Source of the DNA: Tretioscincus oriximinensis
Taxonomy: Eukaryota; Chordata; Lepidosauria; Squamata; Gymnophthalmidae
Length of the DNA: 64,000 nt
Direction of reading: 5' to 3'
Assembly (NCBI GenBank): GCA_022410635.1
Contig: JAJVDF010000784.1
Coordinates: 407,584-471,583, forward strand
Part shown: in pieces, positions 19,891-30,745 of the stretch
How positions within the stretch are numbered: the stretch's first letter is position 1
Layout of the letters: each line of letters begins with the position of its first letter
Program-made: the position numbers and the translations under genes
The notes under the pieces: generated by a model
Seen by the model: only the letters and a program-made list of their open reading frames with translations
Database searches by the model: none
What the model was told of the DNA's origin: nothing

Positions 19891-20254
19891 TTCAGATCAT
19901 TCATCTGAGGGAAATCTATTGAGATGCTTCTGTTGGTGCTTGTACCTGAATTGCCTCGAGACACTTTCTGTAACCATGAATTGAAACGTAGTGATGGAAG
20001 TCATGTCCCATGGTGCCTTCCTTTATAAATGGAGCTGCAACCTCACGTACAAGTTGTATGGTTTGCTGAGAAGAGTACCCTTAAGGTGGTTCTACCACTT
20101 CCCCTGCCTGTGCTGATGTCACCTCCAGAGAATCGTTATCCCCTGCATGTAATGTTAGTGGAGAGGTTATAAAGCATGTGGGTAGCCTGCCAAAATGGTA
20201 GTTGACCCAACTGTGAGAAGGCCATTAGAGCAACATTAGTCTAAAGTATCAGAG
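19891..20254. other. no gene seen
   Basis: Unrecognised DNA between the SINE tail and the minisatellite. Confidence 0.4.
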
Positions 20255-21080
20255 CTCTCGCTACTGCTTTGTCAACTGTAGACATTGCACTCAGCCAACA
20301 CATCTACCATAATTGCCACTTCAATCTACACAACCACTGCTCTGCCACACTCAAACCACTGCATACACTGTACTCTGTAAACAAACCCACTTATACCTTC
20401 CACAGCCATACCAGTGTACACTCAGTCAATTTATTTATTTATTCATTAGTTATTTATTTATACCCTGCCCTATACCCTAAGGTTTCAGGACAGTCAACAA
20501 TAAAAACAACATTACAAAATGAACACTAAAAACAGGATCTATATTTACTGACGTAGTCATATCACCGTGAATGCTGCATCCAGCCAGCGTACTTATCATT
20601 GTGGCTACATACATACCACTGTGGACCACTGCGGGCACCACTGCCCCTGCCCAGTCATATCACTGTGGACTCAGATAACGCACCTGTAACAATTTTGCCC
20701 ATGGGTTGTAATTTACTTACTTCTTTACTTATTTATTTACTTTATTTATTTATTAATTTACTTCCTCTCTTCCCTCAGCTGCTTTGGGTTTTATAATAAT
20801 AAAAGCAACAAAAATATTATATACTCTTAGTAGTACCTATCTATATTTTTCCTAAATATGGCCCCGATTGGATCTGCCACTGTTGACTCAGTCAACACAC
20901 TGACTGTCCTGCCACAGCCATTACATTCAGCTAACATATTCACTGTACCCACCATGGTCATACCACTGCAAATTCAGTCAAATATCATCGCTGCCTTACC
21001 ATAGGCACTATACTCAACCAGCATACTCAACAGTATTTTCACCCTCATAACACTGTCGGATTTACCATCAAGGCACCACA
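20255..21080. repeat. degenerate minisatellite broken by AT-rich insertions
   Basis: Loose repeats of a unit near GTCATACCACTGTG..ACTCAGTCAACACACTCACTGT..  recur at about 20275, 20400, 20560, 20660, 20875, 20925 and 20965. Unit length varies, roughly 50-60 bp. An L2 tail (20430-20540) and a TTTA-rich stretch (20710-20830) interrupt it. Confidence 0.5.
20430..20540 (-). mobile_element. L2-like 3' tail, minus strand
   Basis: A TTTA array, then CCCTGCCCTATACCCTAAGG and GTCAACAATAAAA. It lies inside the minisatellite. Confidence 0.8.
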
Positions 21081-21150
21081 TAAACATAGCTCAAACGTCT
21101 CACCAGAAATGAGGAGGCTCCCCCTTCTCGATTATGATTTATCACCTAAA

Positions 21151-21645
21151 AAAGAGCCAGTTTGGTGTAGTGGTTAGAGTGTTGTACTCTTATCCGGTAG
21201 TCTCCCAGTTCAGTTCCCCACTCCTTCGTGAAAGCCAGATGGGTGACCTTGGGTCAGTTACAGTTATTTATTTATTTATTTGTACTTATATCCTGCCCTA
21301 TACCCGACGGTCTCAGGGCAGCCAACCATGGGGTGGTGCACATAACTTTTGTTGCTTTCTCCACAACAGACACCCTGTGGAGTAAGTGGGGCTGAGAGAG
21401 TTCAAAGAACTGTGGCAGGCTCAAGGTCACCCAGCTGGCTTTCGTGGAGGAGTGGGGAATCGAACCGGGAGACTACCAGGTAGGAGTCCAACACTCTAAC
21501 CAGTACACCAAACTGGCTCTCTCAGCCCCACCTACCTCACAGGGTGTCTGTTGTGGAGGAAGCAACAAAAGCTATGTGCATCACCCTTTGGTTGGCTGCC
21601 CTGAGATCTTCAAGTATAGGGTGGCATATAAAAACATATAAATAA
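21151..21645 (+). mobile_element. type I SINE, plus, with a second type I SINE inside it
   Basis: The outer SINE starts AAGAGCCAGTTTGGTGTAGT and runs to GGGTCAGTTACAGTT (21262). It resumes at about 21519 with CTCTCAGCCCCACCTACCTC and ends ATATAAATAAAATC. The interruption is a full inverted SINE. Confidence 0.85.
21263..21518 (-). mobile_element. nested type I SINE, minus strand
   Basis: ATTT array, GCCCTATACCCGACGGTCTC.. GGTCACCCAGCTGG.. GGGAATCGAACCGGGAGAC (inverted B box).. CACCAAACTGGCT. Complete. Confidence 0.9.
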
Positions 21646-22107
21646 AATCATCTCAGCTACCACTAATAGTACAGTTACCAAAATTTGGGAAATCCTGCTT
21701 GAGAGGCACTCTTTATGAAAGATCAGAAATGAGTAAACTCTTTCTCCTCATTTCTTTATCAGAAGCCATAAAAACACATTTTCTCCCTGAGTGGGCGCTG
21801 TGCAGATTTCTCTTAAAAGAGGCACTTTTCAAACAGGCTATTAAAATACTAAAGAAAACATTGATTAGTTTTAAATAGCAGCTACAATTCAAGCACCTAC
21901 ACAGACAGGAGCATTTACGTTATAGGTTAAGCCGTTGTGTTTAACAATTGAAGGAGAAATACAATACAGAGGTTCGAAGGCGATGTCTGTGGAAAATGTT
22001 GTTCTTTAACTTGCTTGTGTGTCACAGGAGCTAAATTGCTTTAGCAGATCATATTGTGACTGAACATTCCCACATGCCCTTCCTTTCGGCTTTAAAAATC
22101 GATTTTT
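21646..22107. other. no gene seen
   Basis: Unique DNA, AT-rich, no recognised repeat. Confidence 0.4.
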
Positions 22108-22710
22108 AAATATAGGTTACAGGCACATGAGGTTTTTCTACCACGATGGTAATATCATCACAATGACTCCACTCCACATGTTGACTCAGTTTTCGCAATA
22201 TACCCGGGGAAAAGGTCCTTTGCCCCATGATATTCTTTAGCTGATGCTTTGCAAAATTGCCATGCCTGCAGTCAGGGAGGCGAGAAGTCTTCCTGTGTAA
22301 CTCTCCTTAACTGGATTACGCCAGGAAGAATCGCTGGTTGAGCATGCTCAGTATTTACTTCCTGGTTAATTGTCTAGTACACCAGAATGTTCTTTTATTG
22401 ATGTTTTCCAAAATGGACATGTGCAGTGAGAAGCCTTCCTGTGTGTGCAGATCCTTAACGGGATTACCAGGATACCATGAGGAGACGCAAGCACAAAACA
22501 ATGCAGAACTTCATACTGAGCATGCTCAGAATTTACTTCCTGGTTCGTTGTCTTGCACACCATCACAGGAGTTCTGGTTGAGCATGCTCAGTATTAACTT
22601 CCTGGTTAGGTATCTTGCCCATTCCGTGTGGAATTACAGGTACGTGTGGTGGTTGCATCCCACAATCCTTTTCCACATTGTGGATTTTAGCTTGTCGTGT
22701 GGAGACAACC
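22108..22710 (+). mobile_element. family Q1 element with internal duplication (three cores)
   Basis: Head GTTACAGGCACATGAGG.. TACCACGATGG. Three cores GAGCATGCTCAG lie at about 22340, 22519 and 22580, each followed by ..TTACTTCCTGGTT or TTAACTTCCTGGTT. The block from GATGCTTTGCAAAATTGCC to the first core is repeated in altered form (GATGTTTTCCAAAATGGAC to the second core), so one segment is duplicated in tandem. Ends TTAGCTTGTCGTGTGGAG. Confidence 0.75.
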
Positions 22711-23004
22711 ATAGTTATATTCAATGGGTTTTCAAGCAAGAATACATAAAAAAATAAATTTGCAGTGAGATAGGATTGGGATAGATACTGACAGTGACAG
22801 TGATCACAAGAATTTAGATGTGGATTAATGCAAAAATTAGATTTGTTGAAATAGATTTGCGATTGGTAAGGATGGGTATTATTGGGTTGATTGGAGACGG
22901 ACACAACACTAGAAATGGAGAGGATAAATGAGGAAAGCATTAATGTATCATCTTATATACACCCTGTATATTATAAAATCGAGGGAGCGGGTCTAATAGT
23001 AGTT
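22711..23004. other. no gene seen
   Basis: Unrecognised AT-rich DNA. Confidence 0.4.
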
Positions 23005-23096
23005 TAGATACTAACAACAAAAAGGTAGGTGGTATGAGCTTTCATAGATAAATCTTTTTATGGTGCATCTGGAGAAATAGACTTGGCTGACCAGAT
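23005..23096 (-). mobile_element. GAAGAAGTAGAC-family fragment
   Basis: AAAAAGGTAGGTGGTATGAG.. CTTTCATAGATAAATC.. GGAGAAATAGACTTGGCTGA is a decayed copy of the repeat at 16760-17008. It is cut by the assembly gap. Confidence 0.55.
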
Positions 23097-23616
23097 NNNN
23101 NNNNNNNNNNNNNNNNNNNNNNNNNNNNNNNNNNNNNNNNNNNNNNNNNNNNNNNNNNNNNNNNNNNNNNNNNNNNNNNNNNNNNNNNNNNNNNNNNNNN
23201 NNNNNNNNNNNNNNNNNNNNNNNNNNNNNNNNNNNNNNNNNNNNNNNNNNNNNNNNNNNNNNNNNNNNNNNNNNNNNNNNNNNNNNNNNNNNNNNNNNNN
23301 NNNNNNNNNNNNNNNNNNNNNNNNNNNNNNNNNNNNNNNNNNNNNNNNNNNNNNNNNNNNNNNNNNNNNNNNNNNNNNNNNNNNNNNNNNNNNNNNNNNN
23401 NNNNNNNNNNNNNNNNNNNNNNNNNNNNNNNNNNNNNNNNNNNNNNNNNNNNNNNNNNNNNNNNNNNNNNNNNNNNNNNNNNNNNNNNNNNNNNNNNNNN
23501 NNNNNNNNNNNNNNNNNNNNNNNNNNNNNNNNNNNNNNNNNNNNNNNNNNNNNNNNNNNNNNNNNNNNNNNNNNNNNNNNNNNNNNNNNNNNNNNNNNNN
23601 NNNNNNNNNNNNNNNN
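23097..23616. other. assembly gap (520 n)
   Basis: Run of n. Its right border is exactly the start of a (CATA)n array, so the gap probably hides more of that array. Confidence 0.98.
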
Positions 23617-23711
23617 CATACATACATACATACATACATACATACATACATACATACATACATACATACATACATACATACATACATACATACATACATA
23701 CATACATACAT
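23617..23711. repeat. (CATA)n microsatellite
   Basis: About 24 tandem CATA units, cut on the left by the gap. The Met-Tyr-Val-Cys frames here are artefacts. The next 100 bp (TATATACTATAATGACT-like units) is a degenerate short repeat. Confidence 0.97.
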
Positions 23712-23819
23712 TGGCTGCAATCTATGCAGTCTATATACTCTATATACTACAATGACTATATACTATAAGGACTTATATACTATAATGACTGGATAGACTG
23801 CATCCAAATAGTATACAAT

Positions 23820-23990
23820 GATAATCCAGGTGACGTTTTTCTACATCTATGGTAGTTACCTCATGAAGAATCCACCTCTCGTTCTCATGTAGTTTCCCTA
23901 ATAATCTACTCGCTTTAAACCTTGCTGCCATGGGTTTTACGGATAGTAGAGTTGTCCTGATGTCAGGGTGAGCGTCTGCATTTCTCCATT
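23820..23990. other. no gene seen
   Basis: Short unrecognised stretch. Confidence 0.4.
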
Positions 23991-23994
23991 AAAT

Positions 23995-24215
23995 AGCCTG
24001 ACTGGCATGTGCACACGAGAGCATGGAGGAGGACGAGGCAGGAATTGAGAGCTCTGGCATGCAAGGGGAGGGAAGATCAGCCAATCAGGAGGCTGCACGT
24101 GCGGTGCGTTCACAGAATTGCAAAACACTCACTGTAGGTAAGTGATGACAGAGGCCTAATAGGCGTATTCCAGATTTAAAATACCAGATTGAACCCACTC
24201 ATCTGGAAGGGGCCT
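23995..24215 (+). mobile_element. family Q2 element, 3' half
   Basis: CAAGGGGAGGGAAGATCAGC, CAATCAGGAGGCTGCA, then ATTCCAGATTTAAAATACCA and ACTCATCTGGAAGGGGCC. It matches the right halves of 25973-26430 and 30300-30745. Confidence 0.65.
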
Positions 24216-24219
24216 TTGT

Positions 24220-25255
24220 GTCAGGGGTCCGCTGCATTTGTTGCTCTGTTTCATTTTACGTTTTTTTTTTCCTGTGCCTCAAAAAAATAACAATCCAATT
24301 TTCCTGTTATTGAAGCACTTATTAAGACCTTGACTGTAAAAATCTTTGCTTATTCAAGAGATCTATTTTTAATCATAACTGTTTGTAATACTTAACCCTC
24401 CCCAACTACTTGAAACACTTTGCACAAAATAATGTATTTCCAATAAACTGAAATATTAACCAATCATACGTAATGGTGCGCAGCCCTTAAGAACAGACCT
24501 TTCCGGAAGTCCTTGGGGTTTCGTATCAATCGAAAGCTCCATCGACTTCCCAGGCCCGCGTCCGAATTACACCGCCTTTGGATCAAAAAACGTGGAAGAG
24601 GGAGAGAATTCTCATTACGCCTCTCTGACATTAATTTGAGCATTTTTATATGTGTGTCCTATTAAGTACTTTAAGTGCTTTTTGATAATTGTGCTTTGTA
24701 GTTTTTTTTACGGCACTTCAGCCTATTCCCAGTTCAATTTTCTCTTTTATCCAATGTTTGAAATATTGATTCCTGACAGATAAAAGCAAACCTTATAATC
24801 TCAGCAACACGCAGTGAGTGAGCAAGATGGAGCTCAGGAAGGCATTAGGGAATGGCCATATTCAAAGCTCCGGCGTGGTTTTATTACGTTTATTAAGCAA
24901 ATTTCCTTACCGTTTGCTGATACTCATATATATTTGTCAAAATGGAAGGGAGGGAAAGTTAGGGCATTTGGCAAACGTTATTGCCAGTTCATGGCAGACT
25001 TTTTCTTTGCCTTTGCCTTTGGTAAGATAAAAGCAGAAACTCCCTCTGTGGTTGATGATTACACCAGCTTAAACTCCTGTCAGTTTGTTGAGGGTAAATG
25101 TGATTTATCTACTGCAGTTTGCAGAGACGGGCTTCTTTTCTTTCTGAGCTTGCATGGGAAATTGACAGAACAGAATAGCAGAGAACTCTCTTTCCATCAG
25201 TGTGGTACAGTGGAAAACACACTGGATGGGGGAAGGTTTAAGAGCCGTCTGATTT
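24220..25255. other. unique low-repeat DNA, candidate conserved non-coding block
   Basis: About 1 kb without a recognised repeat. The stretch at about 24600-25060 is complex, AT-rich and clean (for example TATTAAGTACTTTAAGTGC at about 24660). A 147-codon plus frame (24814-25257) overlaps it but has no known domain and no splice or promoter context, so I do not call it. Confidence 0.25.
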
Positions 25256-25625
25256 AAGGCTGCATCCCCACGAAGGATTTTTGCTGAGATGCTCCTTATA
25301 TCTGGCTGAATTTGCCCCACAAGGTTATGCATGTTCAGTGATCCACACATTAAAAAGGCCCGTGATCTTGGATTTTCCAGCCGCCACTGTTTGTGCGATT
25401 CCACAGTGGATGGTTATAAAATCTGAAAAATGCCTTCTTGAGGGTATTCAGTAATGTGAATGTGGTAAATCAAGCAAGACTTTGAGGCTACATGTAAAAG
25501 TATATTGGCTTTCGGCTCACGGAGGATGCTGGGAATTGTAGTAAGGCAATGCAGCAGTCACTTATGGGGCTTATCATGTGACAAGAATGCAAGGCATTCT
25601 GTTGTCCATTGTACACTGAAATCTG
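25256..25625 (+). mobile_element. family Q3 element, 3' truncated
   Basis: Starts GGCTGCATCCCCACGAAGGA, contains CATGTTCAGTGATCCACAC and AGACTTTGAGGCTACATGTA. Parallel copies are at 31667-32911 (split) and 62218-62605 (minus). Confidence 0.65.
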
Positions 25626-25719
25626 GAGGAAGGAGTCTCACAGGTTTGACCCTCCACCCCACATATTCTTGATTCTCCACCTCAAAGAACTTCCCTGTGG
25701 TATAGAGCAAGGCCACTAC

Positions 25720-25840
25720 AAGGGCCCTCTTGGTTGGTTGATTTTGCCTTCTTCTGCTTAAGATTGCTCAGGTTCAATTGGTGGGTCACTGTGTGAGACA
25801 GAACGCTGGGCTAGATGGATAATAATTCTTCCCTGTATTG
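25720..25840 (+). mobile_element. CR1-like 3' end
   Basis: TTGCCTTCTTCTGCTTAAGA, GGTGGGTCACTGTGTGAGAC and AACGCTGGGCTAGATGGAT are the standard CR1-type 3' UTR of squamate genomes. Confidence 0.75.
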
Positions 25841-25972
25841 TTATTTTCTAAAGCTCAGAAGACGTCAGTGATCGGCTGATTCATTACCTGGTTTTGCCAG
25901 TAATATGTTGGAGGCCTCTAAATGCCGATTACAGGAGAGACAAGAGTGAGTGAATGTTTTGCCTTTGGCTTT

Positions 25973-26430
25973 CTCTAGACGAGATTTTGCTACTATATGA
26001 CAGTTACACCAGGATGCTTCTGCCTCACGTCCTCACCGAGTCCCAGTAATCCATTCGCTACAAGGTTTTCTTGACAATTATTTACAATCTGCTATCGAAG
26101 TGGGCTTTTTCTCCTGGAAAAAAACACTCTATGGGATATTTGCAAGAGGCAGGAAAAGGTGATAATTCAGCTGGGTTTTAAAACAATGAAATGCGCACTT
26201 GGTTGAGACTGAAACAAGCTATGCACACTGGAACTCAGACATATGAGGGGAGAAGGGGAGAGCAACCAATCAGGAGACGGTGCAAGCAAGTTCTCGGGGT
26301 GTAATGGAATACAGTTCCCCATGTATACATCAGCTCTTTGCTGCTGTAACACAGGAAGATGAGGACGAACAGACAATCAGGTTGTTCTGGATTTAAAATA
26401 AATTCTGGATTTAAACAGCTCGTCTTCTGC
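25973..26430 (+). mobile_element. family Q2 element, near full length
   Basis: Left end TCTAGACGAGATTTTGCTAC. Core CCTCACGTCCTCACCGAG.. ATCCATTCGCTACAAGG. Right half GGAACTCAGACATATGAGGG, CAACCAATCAGGAGAC, and TTCTGGATTTAAA repeated twice, ending AACAGCTCGTC. Ends are imperfect inverted repeats. Non-coding. Confidence 0.7.
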
Positions 26431-26692
26431 TTGTGATGTCCTTGTGCAAGTGGTGAACCTCCGTGTGTGGCAGAGTGCTGGACTAGATGGACTGTAGACA
26501 GATCCTGGGAACCTGGGATTTGAAAATGCATCTCTTTAACCTGGCCTTTGGCTGACGAAATGCCATCTTTTGTCCCACATTTAGATATTATTTAGATACT
26601 GTTTTTAACATGTCACTGTTGTACTGTTATTTACTGTTGGCTACCCTGAGGCCTTCAGGTATAGGGCAGGGTATAAATATAAATAAATAAAT
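26431..26692 (+). mobile_element. L2-like LINE 3' end, after a short CR1-like piece
   Basis: 26460-26520 carries GCAGAGTGCTGGACTAGATG (CR1-like). From about 26530 ACCTGGCCTTTGGCTGA.. CTACCCTGAGGCCTTCAGGTATAGGGCAGG ends in AAAT repeats, an L2-like 3' end. Confidence 0.7.
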
Positions 26693-26724
26693 CCAGCAGT
26701 ACTCCTTTTATATTGATATTTTTT

Positions 26725-26925
26725 TAACATTTATATTCCCCCCTATACCCAAAAGGTCTCAGGGCAGATTGCAGTCTAAACATATTAAAATAAGGCAATT
26801 TTAAAATAAAAACTATAATACAAATTTGACACATTTAAACAGCATCTTAAGGTGGGAATAAAAATGGCATTTCTTCAACCAGGTGAAAGAGGTGCTCTGC
26901 TTACAACTGCTTATATCTGTCTAGG
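26725..26925 (-). mobile_element. L2-like 3' end, minus strand
   Basis: CCCCCTATACCCAAAAGGTC, GGCAGATTGCAGTCTAAACA and GGCATTTCTTCAACCAGGTG, as in the copy at 27465. Confidence 0.75.
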
Positions 26926-27464
26926 CTTCCTCCTCTTTAAAACTTCAAAACTTCTTTCTCCAAGACTGAGTAAAGGGCATTTCTTCTCTCTCTCTCTCTT
27001 TAAAGGGGAAAGCAAATCTTTGTTGTTATGGACTGGCATTCTGCCAGCCACTTAGCAATTAAAGGTTTAATTTCCCAGCAATTAAAGTTTTCATTACTAA
27101 GCAATTAGCACTTAAGGTTTTACATGATAAGCATTTAGCTGAATTCTTGGGCTGCCTGGAGTTGGGACTGGGCACAGAATATGGTAGAAACTGGAAATAA
27201 GTTGGAGAGAATGGAAGTGAAAAATGGTGTCCATAAATGGAGATTGTGCAATAGTCAGGAGATTTTTCCAGTACAGAATACTGAAATAAATGCCTGTTGA
27301 CACAGAACGAACAGTGTGTCCGTAATCTACTGCAATCCAAACCCTGAAAGTTGGGCTTGAGGTTTGAGATGTCCTTGGAATAAGTCTAGCATCTGATGGC
27401 TACATGGAGAAAGTGAAGCCTTTTCTTCATATCTACATTATGAAACTGCGTCGTGGCCATTGGC
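26926..27464. other. no gene seen
   Basis: Unrecognised DNA. A minus-strand frame of 93 codons has no known domain. Confidence 0.4.
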
Positions 27465-27720
27465 CCTTTGTTTATTTATTTATTTATACCCTGCCCTATA
27501 CCCAAAGGTCTCAGTAAAAACAACAGTATAAAATTAGCATATTAAAACAGTATCAAAACAATATCTGAAGATGAGACGAAAAATAGCATTTCTTCAACCA
27601 AAGGCCAGGTGAAGGAGATGCATCTTCAAAGCTCTTGTAAAAGAGTACAACAATGATAAGAGGCACATCTCGAGGGGGAGACTATTCCATAGACCGAGGG
27701 ATGAGTGAGGTGTCACTGAG
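27465..27720 (-). mobile_element. L2-like 3' end, minus strand
   Basis: TTTA array, CCTGCCCTATACCCAAAGGT, TTCTTCAACCAAAGGCCAGG and CGAGGGGGAGACTATTCCAT. The same order is seen at 18.94-19.17 kb. Confidence 0.85.
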
Positions 27721-27879
27721 CAAGTGTGTTCACTAAGAAAGGTGAGTGTACACAATCAGTGTCCACCACCTCAAACATACATCATTGGCCAATCACCACT
27801 AAACCCATTTTTCTCATCACAACCAAAAGCCGCTGCCACCCACTCCAACCAGCCAGAGCCCGTGCTTACGTCTCAATCC

Positions 27880-28015
27880 AAAGAGACTCAAAGCAGGTTG
27901 CATAATTTTCCATTCTTCTCTTTACAACAGACACCTTGTGAAGTAGGTGGGGCTGAGAGAGCTCCAAGGAACTGTGACCTGCCAAGGATCACCATAACCA
28001 ACCTGGCTCTTCCAA
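27880..28015 (-). mobile_element. type II SINE fragment, minus strand
   Basis: CCAAAGAGACTCAAAGCAGG (inverted TTC-type tail region), then ACAACAGACACCTTGTGAAG, GGTGGGGCTGAGAGAGCTCC and AACCTGGCTCTT (inverted head). The middle of the head is deleted. Confidence 0.75.
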
Positions 28016-28670
28016 CAATCTAGTCTCATTCACTTCTTGGAACATTCAGCAGCACTTTGGGTTAGCCAATCTTAAACTGCTAAAACCATGTCCAATCAGG
28101 GTTCTGGAAATGTGGACTGGCTTCAGCCAATGGCAGGCAAGCAGCGTCAGCAACAAGGTAGAAAAGAATAGGTAGGGATGACTATGTGACACATGTTTCA
28201 TTCCTAAGATGACAGATGAGATGAGTCTGTATAAATATGTAGTCAAGAAACATGCAGCCTGGTCATGCCCAGAGTTTGCTGAATCAGTAGAATTTCAAAT
28301 AAGACAAGTGTTCTCCTCCTTTTCCTCCTTTCAATTTTTGAATCACTCAAAGGGCTAGGATGTCTCTCAGCCATTCAGATAAATGAAAGGTTTCAGTACA
28401 AAAGGGGGGGGAAAGTACTGGAAAAGAAATTTGGGTCACGAGGGAAGCTCAAAATATCTCTTGTCTAATCCATTCTAGAATGGTGAACTAAATGGGCTAA
28501 GCTTTTAGTTCCTACTGAAACTAAAGTATCTTCTGACAGTGTCTCAGCTGTTTAAAGTTCTGTGTAGCAACCGTGGCTTGGAATATTTAAGAAACAAAAG
28601 ACGATCTGATCAGAACTGAAGTGTTATCGCCTTTCTTTAATGATTCTTTAACCAAAATAACACCCACCTG
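28016..28670. other. no gene seen
   Basis: Unrecognised DNA with a short GGGG run near 28405. Confidence 0.4.
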
Positions 28671-28675
28671 TCTCT

Positions 28676-29125
28676 TGGCTGCAGACACACAAGGTTTTCT
28701 TACTTGGATAGTACTGAGATGTTTCCAGGGTTTTGGGAATGCATTGCATCAGGGAAAAAGGAGCGAAGAACCAGAATTTCCTGCTTGCAGATTCTTTCAA
28801 CCATCTTTGCAAAACGGCCCATATGCGCATTCCAAACCTTTGTGTGCTACTTGGTTAATGGGAGAAGGAAGGATCTCACAAGAAGGGGCCAGCACAAGAC
28901 AAAGAGTGTCTCATATACTTCCGGGTTTGTCAGTGCAAAATCTCATACTGAGCATGCTCAGTATTTATTTCCTGGTTGTTTAGCTTGTCTTTTCCATGTG
29001 GATTTAAAAAATTTTCTAATGGTTTGTTTGCTAGAGAATGAAGGTATGTATACCTAGACTCGCAATTGGGTTATTTTGGAACTTAACACCATTGCTGTTT
29101 TTAACATGTCATGTGGAACAGACCT
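28676..29125 (+). mobile_element. family Q1 element, near full length
   Basis: Left end GGCTGCAGACACACAAGGTT. Core CATACTGAGCATGCTCAGTA at about 28944, then TTTATTTCCTGGTT. Right end TTTTTAACATGTCATGTGGA. A frame of 120 codons is incidental. Confidence 0.7.
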
Positions 29126-30295
29126 CTCTTTCTCAGACAGGCATAGAATATCTTGCACATTTCTTTATCACACACATTTTCTCACTCACGCAACTGGTCA
29201 ATCAAGATCAAAGCACTCAGATTGTAAGGACCTATTTTATTTCACATTGATTTTTTTTTTTTTTACAACGAATATTCTTTTTGATTGTTGGCGGAGCTTT
29301 ATTTACCCAATATTCAGTCCAGGCTCTCCAGAAGGCATAAATGAAGTCCTCTAATTATACAAGGGAATGGGTTGCTGACCTCTTGGGTTGCCATATCTTG
29401 TCTCTTTTGTCCTCCCTGAGACGATCCGGCCTAAAGGATGAAATTGCATCTTATTTTTCCTCCAGCTGTTGAAAGAAACTAGTGAGGCATGGCACGATGT
29501 CACTGTTCATAGCTTTGCAATAATTTGCCCATTTTCATTTTGCTTGATTTTATTAACACCTGAGTCCCGGGTGTGTGTGGGGGGGATGGTTGTGGGAAGA
29601 GGATTCGAGCTGTCATCTGCTGATCACAAATTTCTCCAGCTTCCCCAGAAAATTTGGGCTTCATTTCCGTAAGTCTTCTAATTTCTACTCCAAGGAACGA
29701 TAGGCTGAAAAAGTCCATTCCTGTCTACATTTTGGAGCACATATTAAGAGAATCCAGTAAGTAGATTGAGTTTACATTAGATTGAGTTAGCTCACTTTTA
29801 TGAAAACTCATTAAAATACTGCTCTGTTAATTGTTTTGAGCAGTATATGATTTATCTACTAGGGTAAAGCCCACCAAAATGTGGATGTGGGTTCCACCTT
29901 CACTCACCACTTGTGGGAGTGGTCTGCTTGCAAAACAGTGAGCAAAGTTGTGCGATGGGTGAGAGTGGTGGCCTCGGAGTAGGTGGTGGCAGACTCCATC
30001 AGCTCAGCCCAAGCCATGGCAGCCCCTTGGCAGGCCACATGGGCCCAAGGTAGCTGATGCCACCACAAGCCCAACCCTGAAAACCTATGCTAGGATGTGT
30101 GTTGGCTTCAGTGCTGATCGCTGTGTCACGTATTATTGAGGTGCAGATTTATTTATCAGTCTACTTATTTATTTACTCAGTTAGGTAGTTAGTTTTGTTT
30201 TTCAGTTGCCTTCAGATTTGCAAGATAGCTTGATTCTACTTGGCCAGCATATTGGATCTGGTGGCTGCTATCTAAGGGAACTCCTGCGCCCTTAG
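29126..30295. other. no gene seen
   Basis: About 1.2 kb of unrecognised DNA. A GC-richer piece (29870-30120) is not similar to any other part of the window. Confidence 0.4.
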
Positions 30296-30299
30296 AAAA

Positions 30300-30745
30300 C
30301 CATCTCCAGGTGAGGTTTTGCAACCACAATTATTGTTACACCAGGAAGATTCCGCCTCATGTGCTCACAGAGTTTCAATAATCCATTTGCTATAAAGTCT
30401 CATTGCCCCAAGATTTCTTCACCGTACTGACGAGCTGCTATCAAAGCAACCTTCCCTTGCCCCGAGTTGGTACGGAATATGCAGGTGTGAAGAGGAAGGA
30501 AAAGGTGAGAATTCAGCTGGGATTTGAGGCAAGGCATGCACACTGGAACTCAGACATACAAGGGGAGGGAGGGAAAACAACCAATCAGGAGACTGTGCAG
30601 GCAAGTTGTCGGGGGTGTAACGGAACTGGAATACAATTTCTCATGGATACAGCAGCTCTTCGCCATGGTAACAAAAAAAGGTGTGGATGGGCGGGCAATT
30701 AGTAGAGATTTAAAATAAATTCTGCATTTAAACAGCTCATCTGGA
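30300..30745 (+). mobile_element. family Q2 element, near full length
   Basis: Left end CCATCTCCAGGTGAGGTTTT. Right end, inverted, reads CCCCTCCAGATGAGCTG, so the termini are inverted repeats. Internal GCCTCATGTGCTCACAGAGT and CAACCAATCAGGAGACTG. Confidence 0.7.

Noticed and set aside
22340..22610. CRISPR-like array of repeated TGAGCATGCTCA units
   Set aside because: The genome is eukaryotic, spacing is irregular, and the repeats are duplicated pieces of one transposon.
23011..23796. Frames of more than 200 codons across the n run
   Set aside because: They consist of gap characters and CATA repeats.
24814..25257. 147-codon plus-strand frame in clean DNA
   Set aside because: No known domain, no splice or promoter context, and its end runs up to a transposon border. 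The DNA is kept only as a candidate non-coding block.
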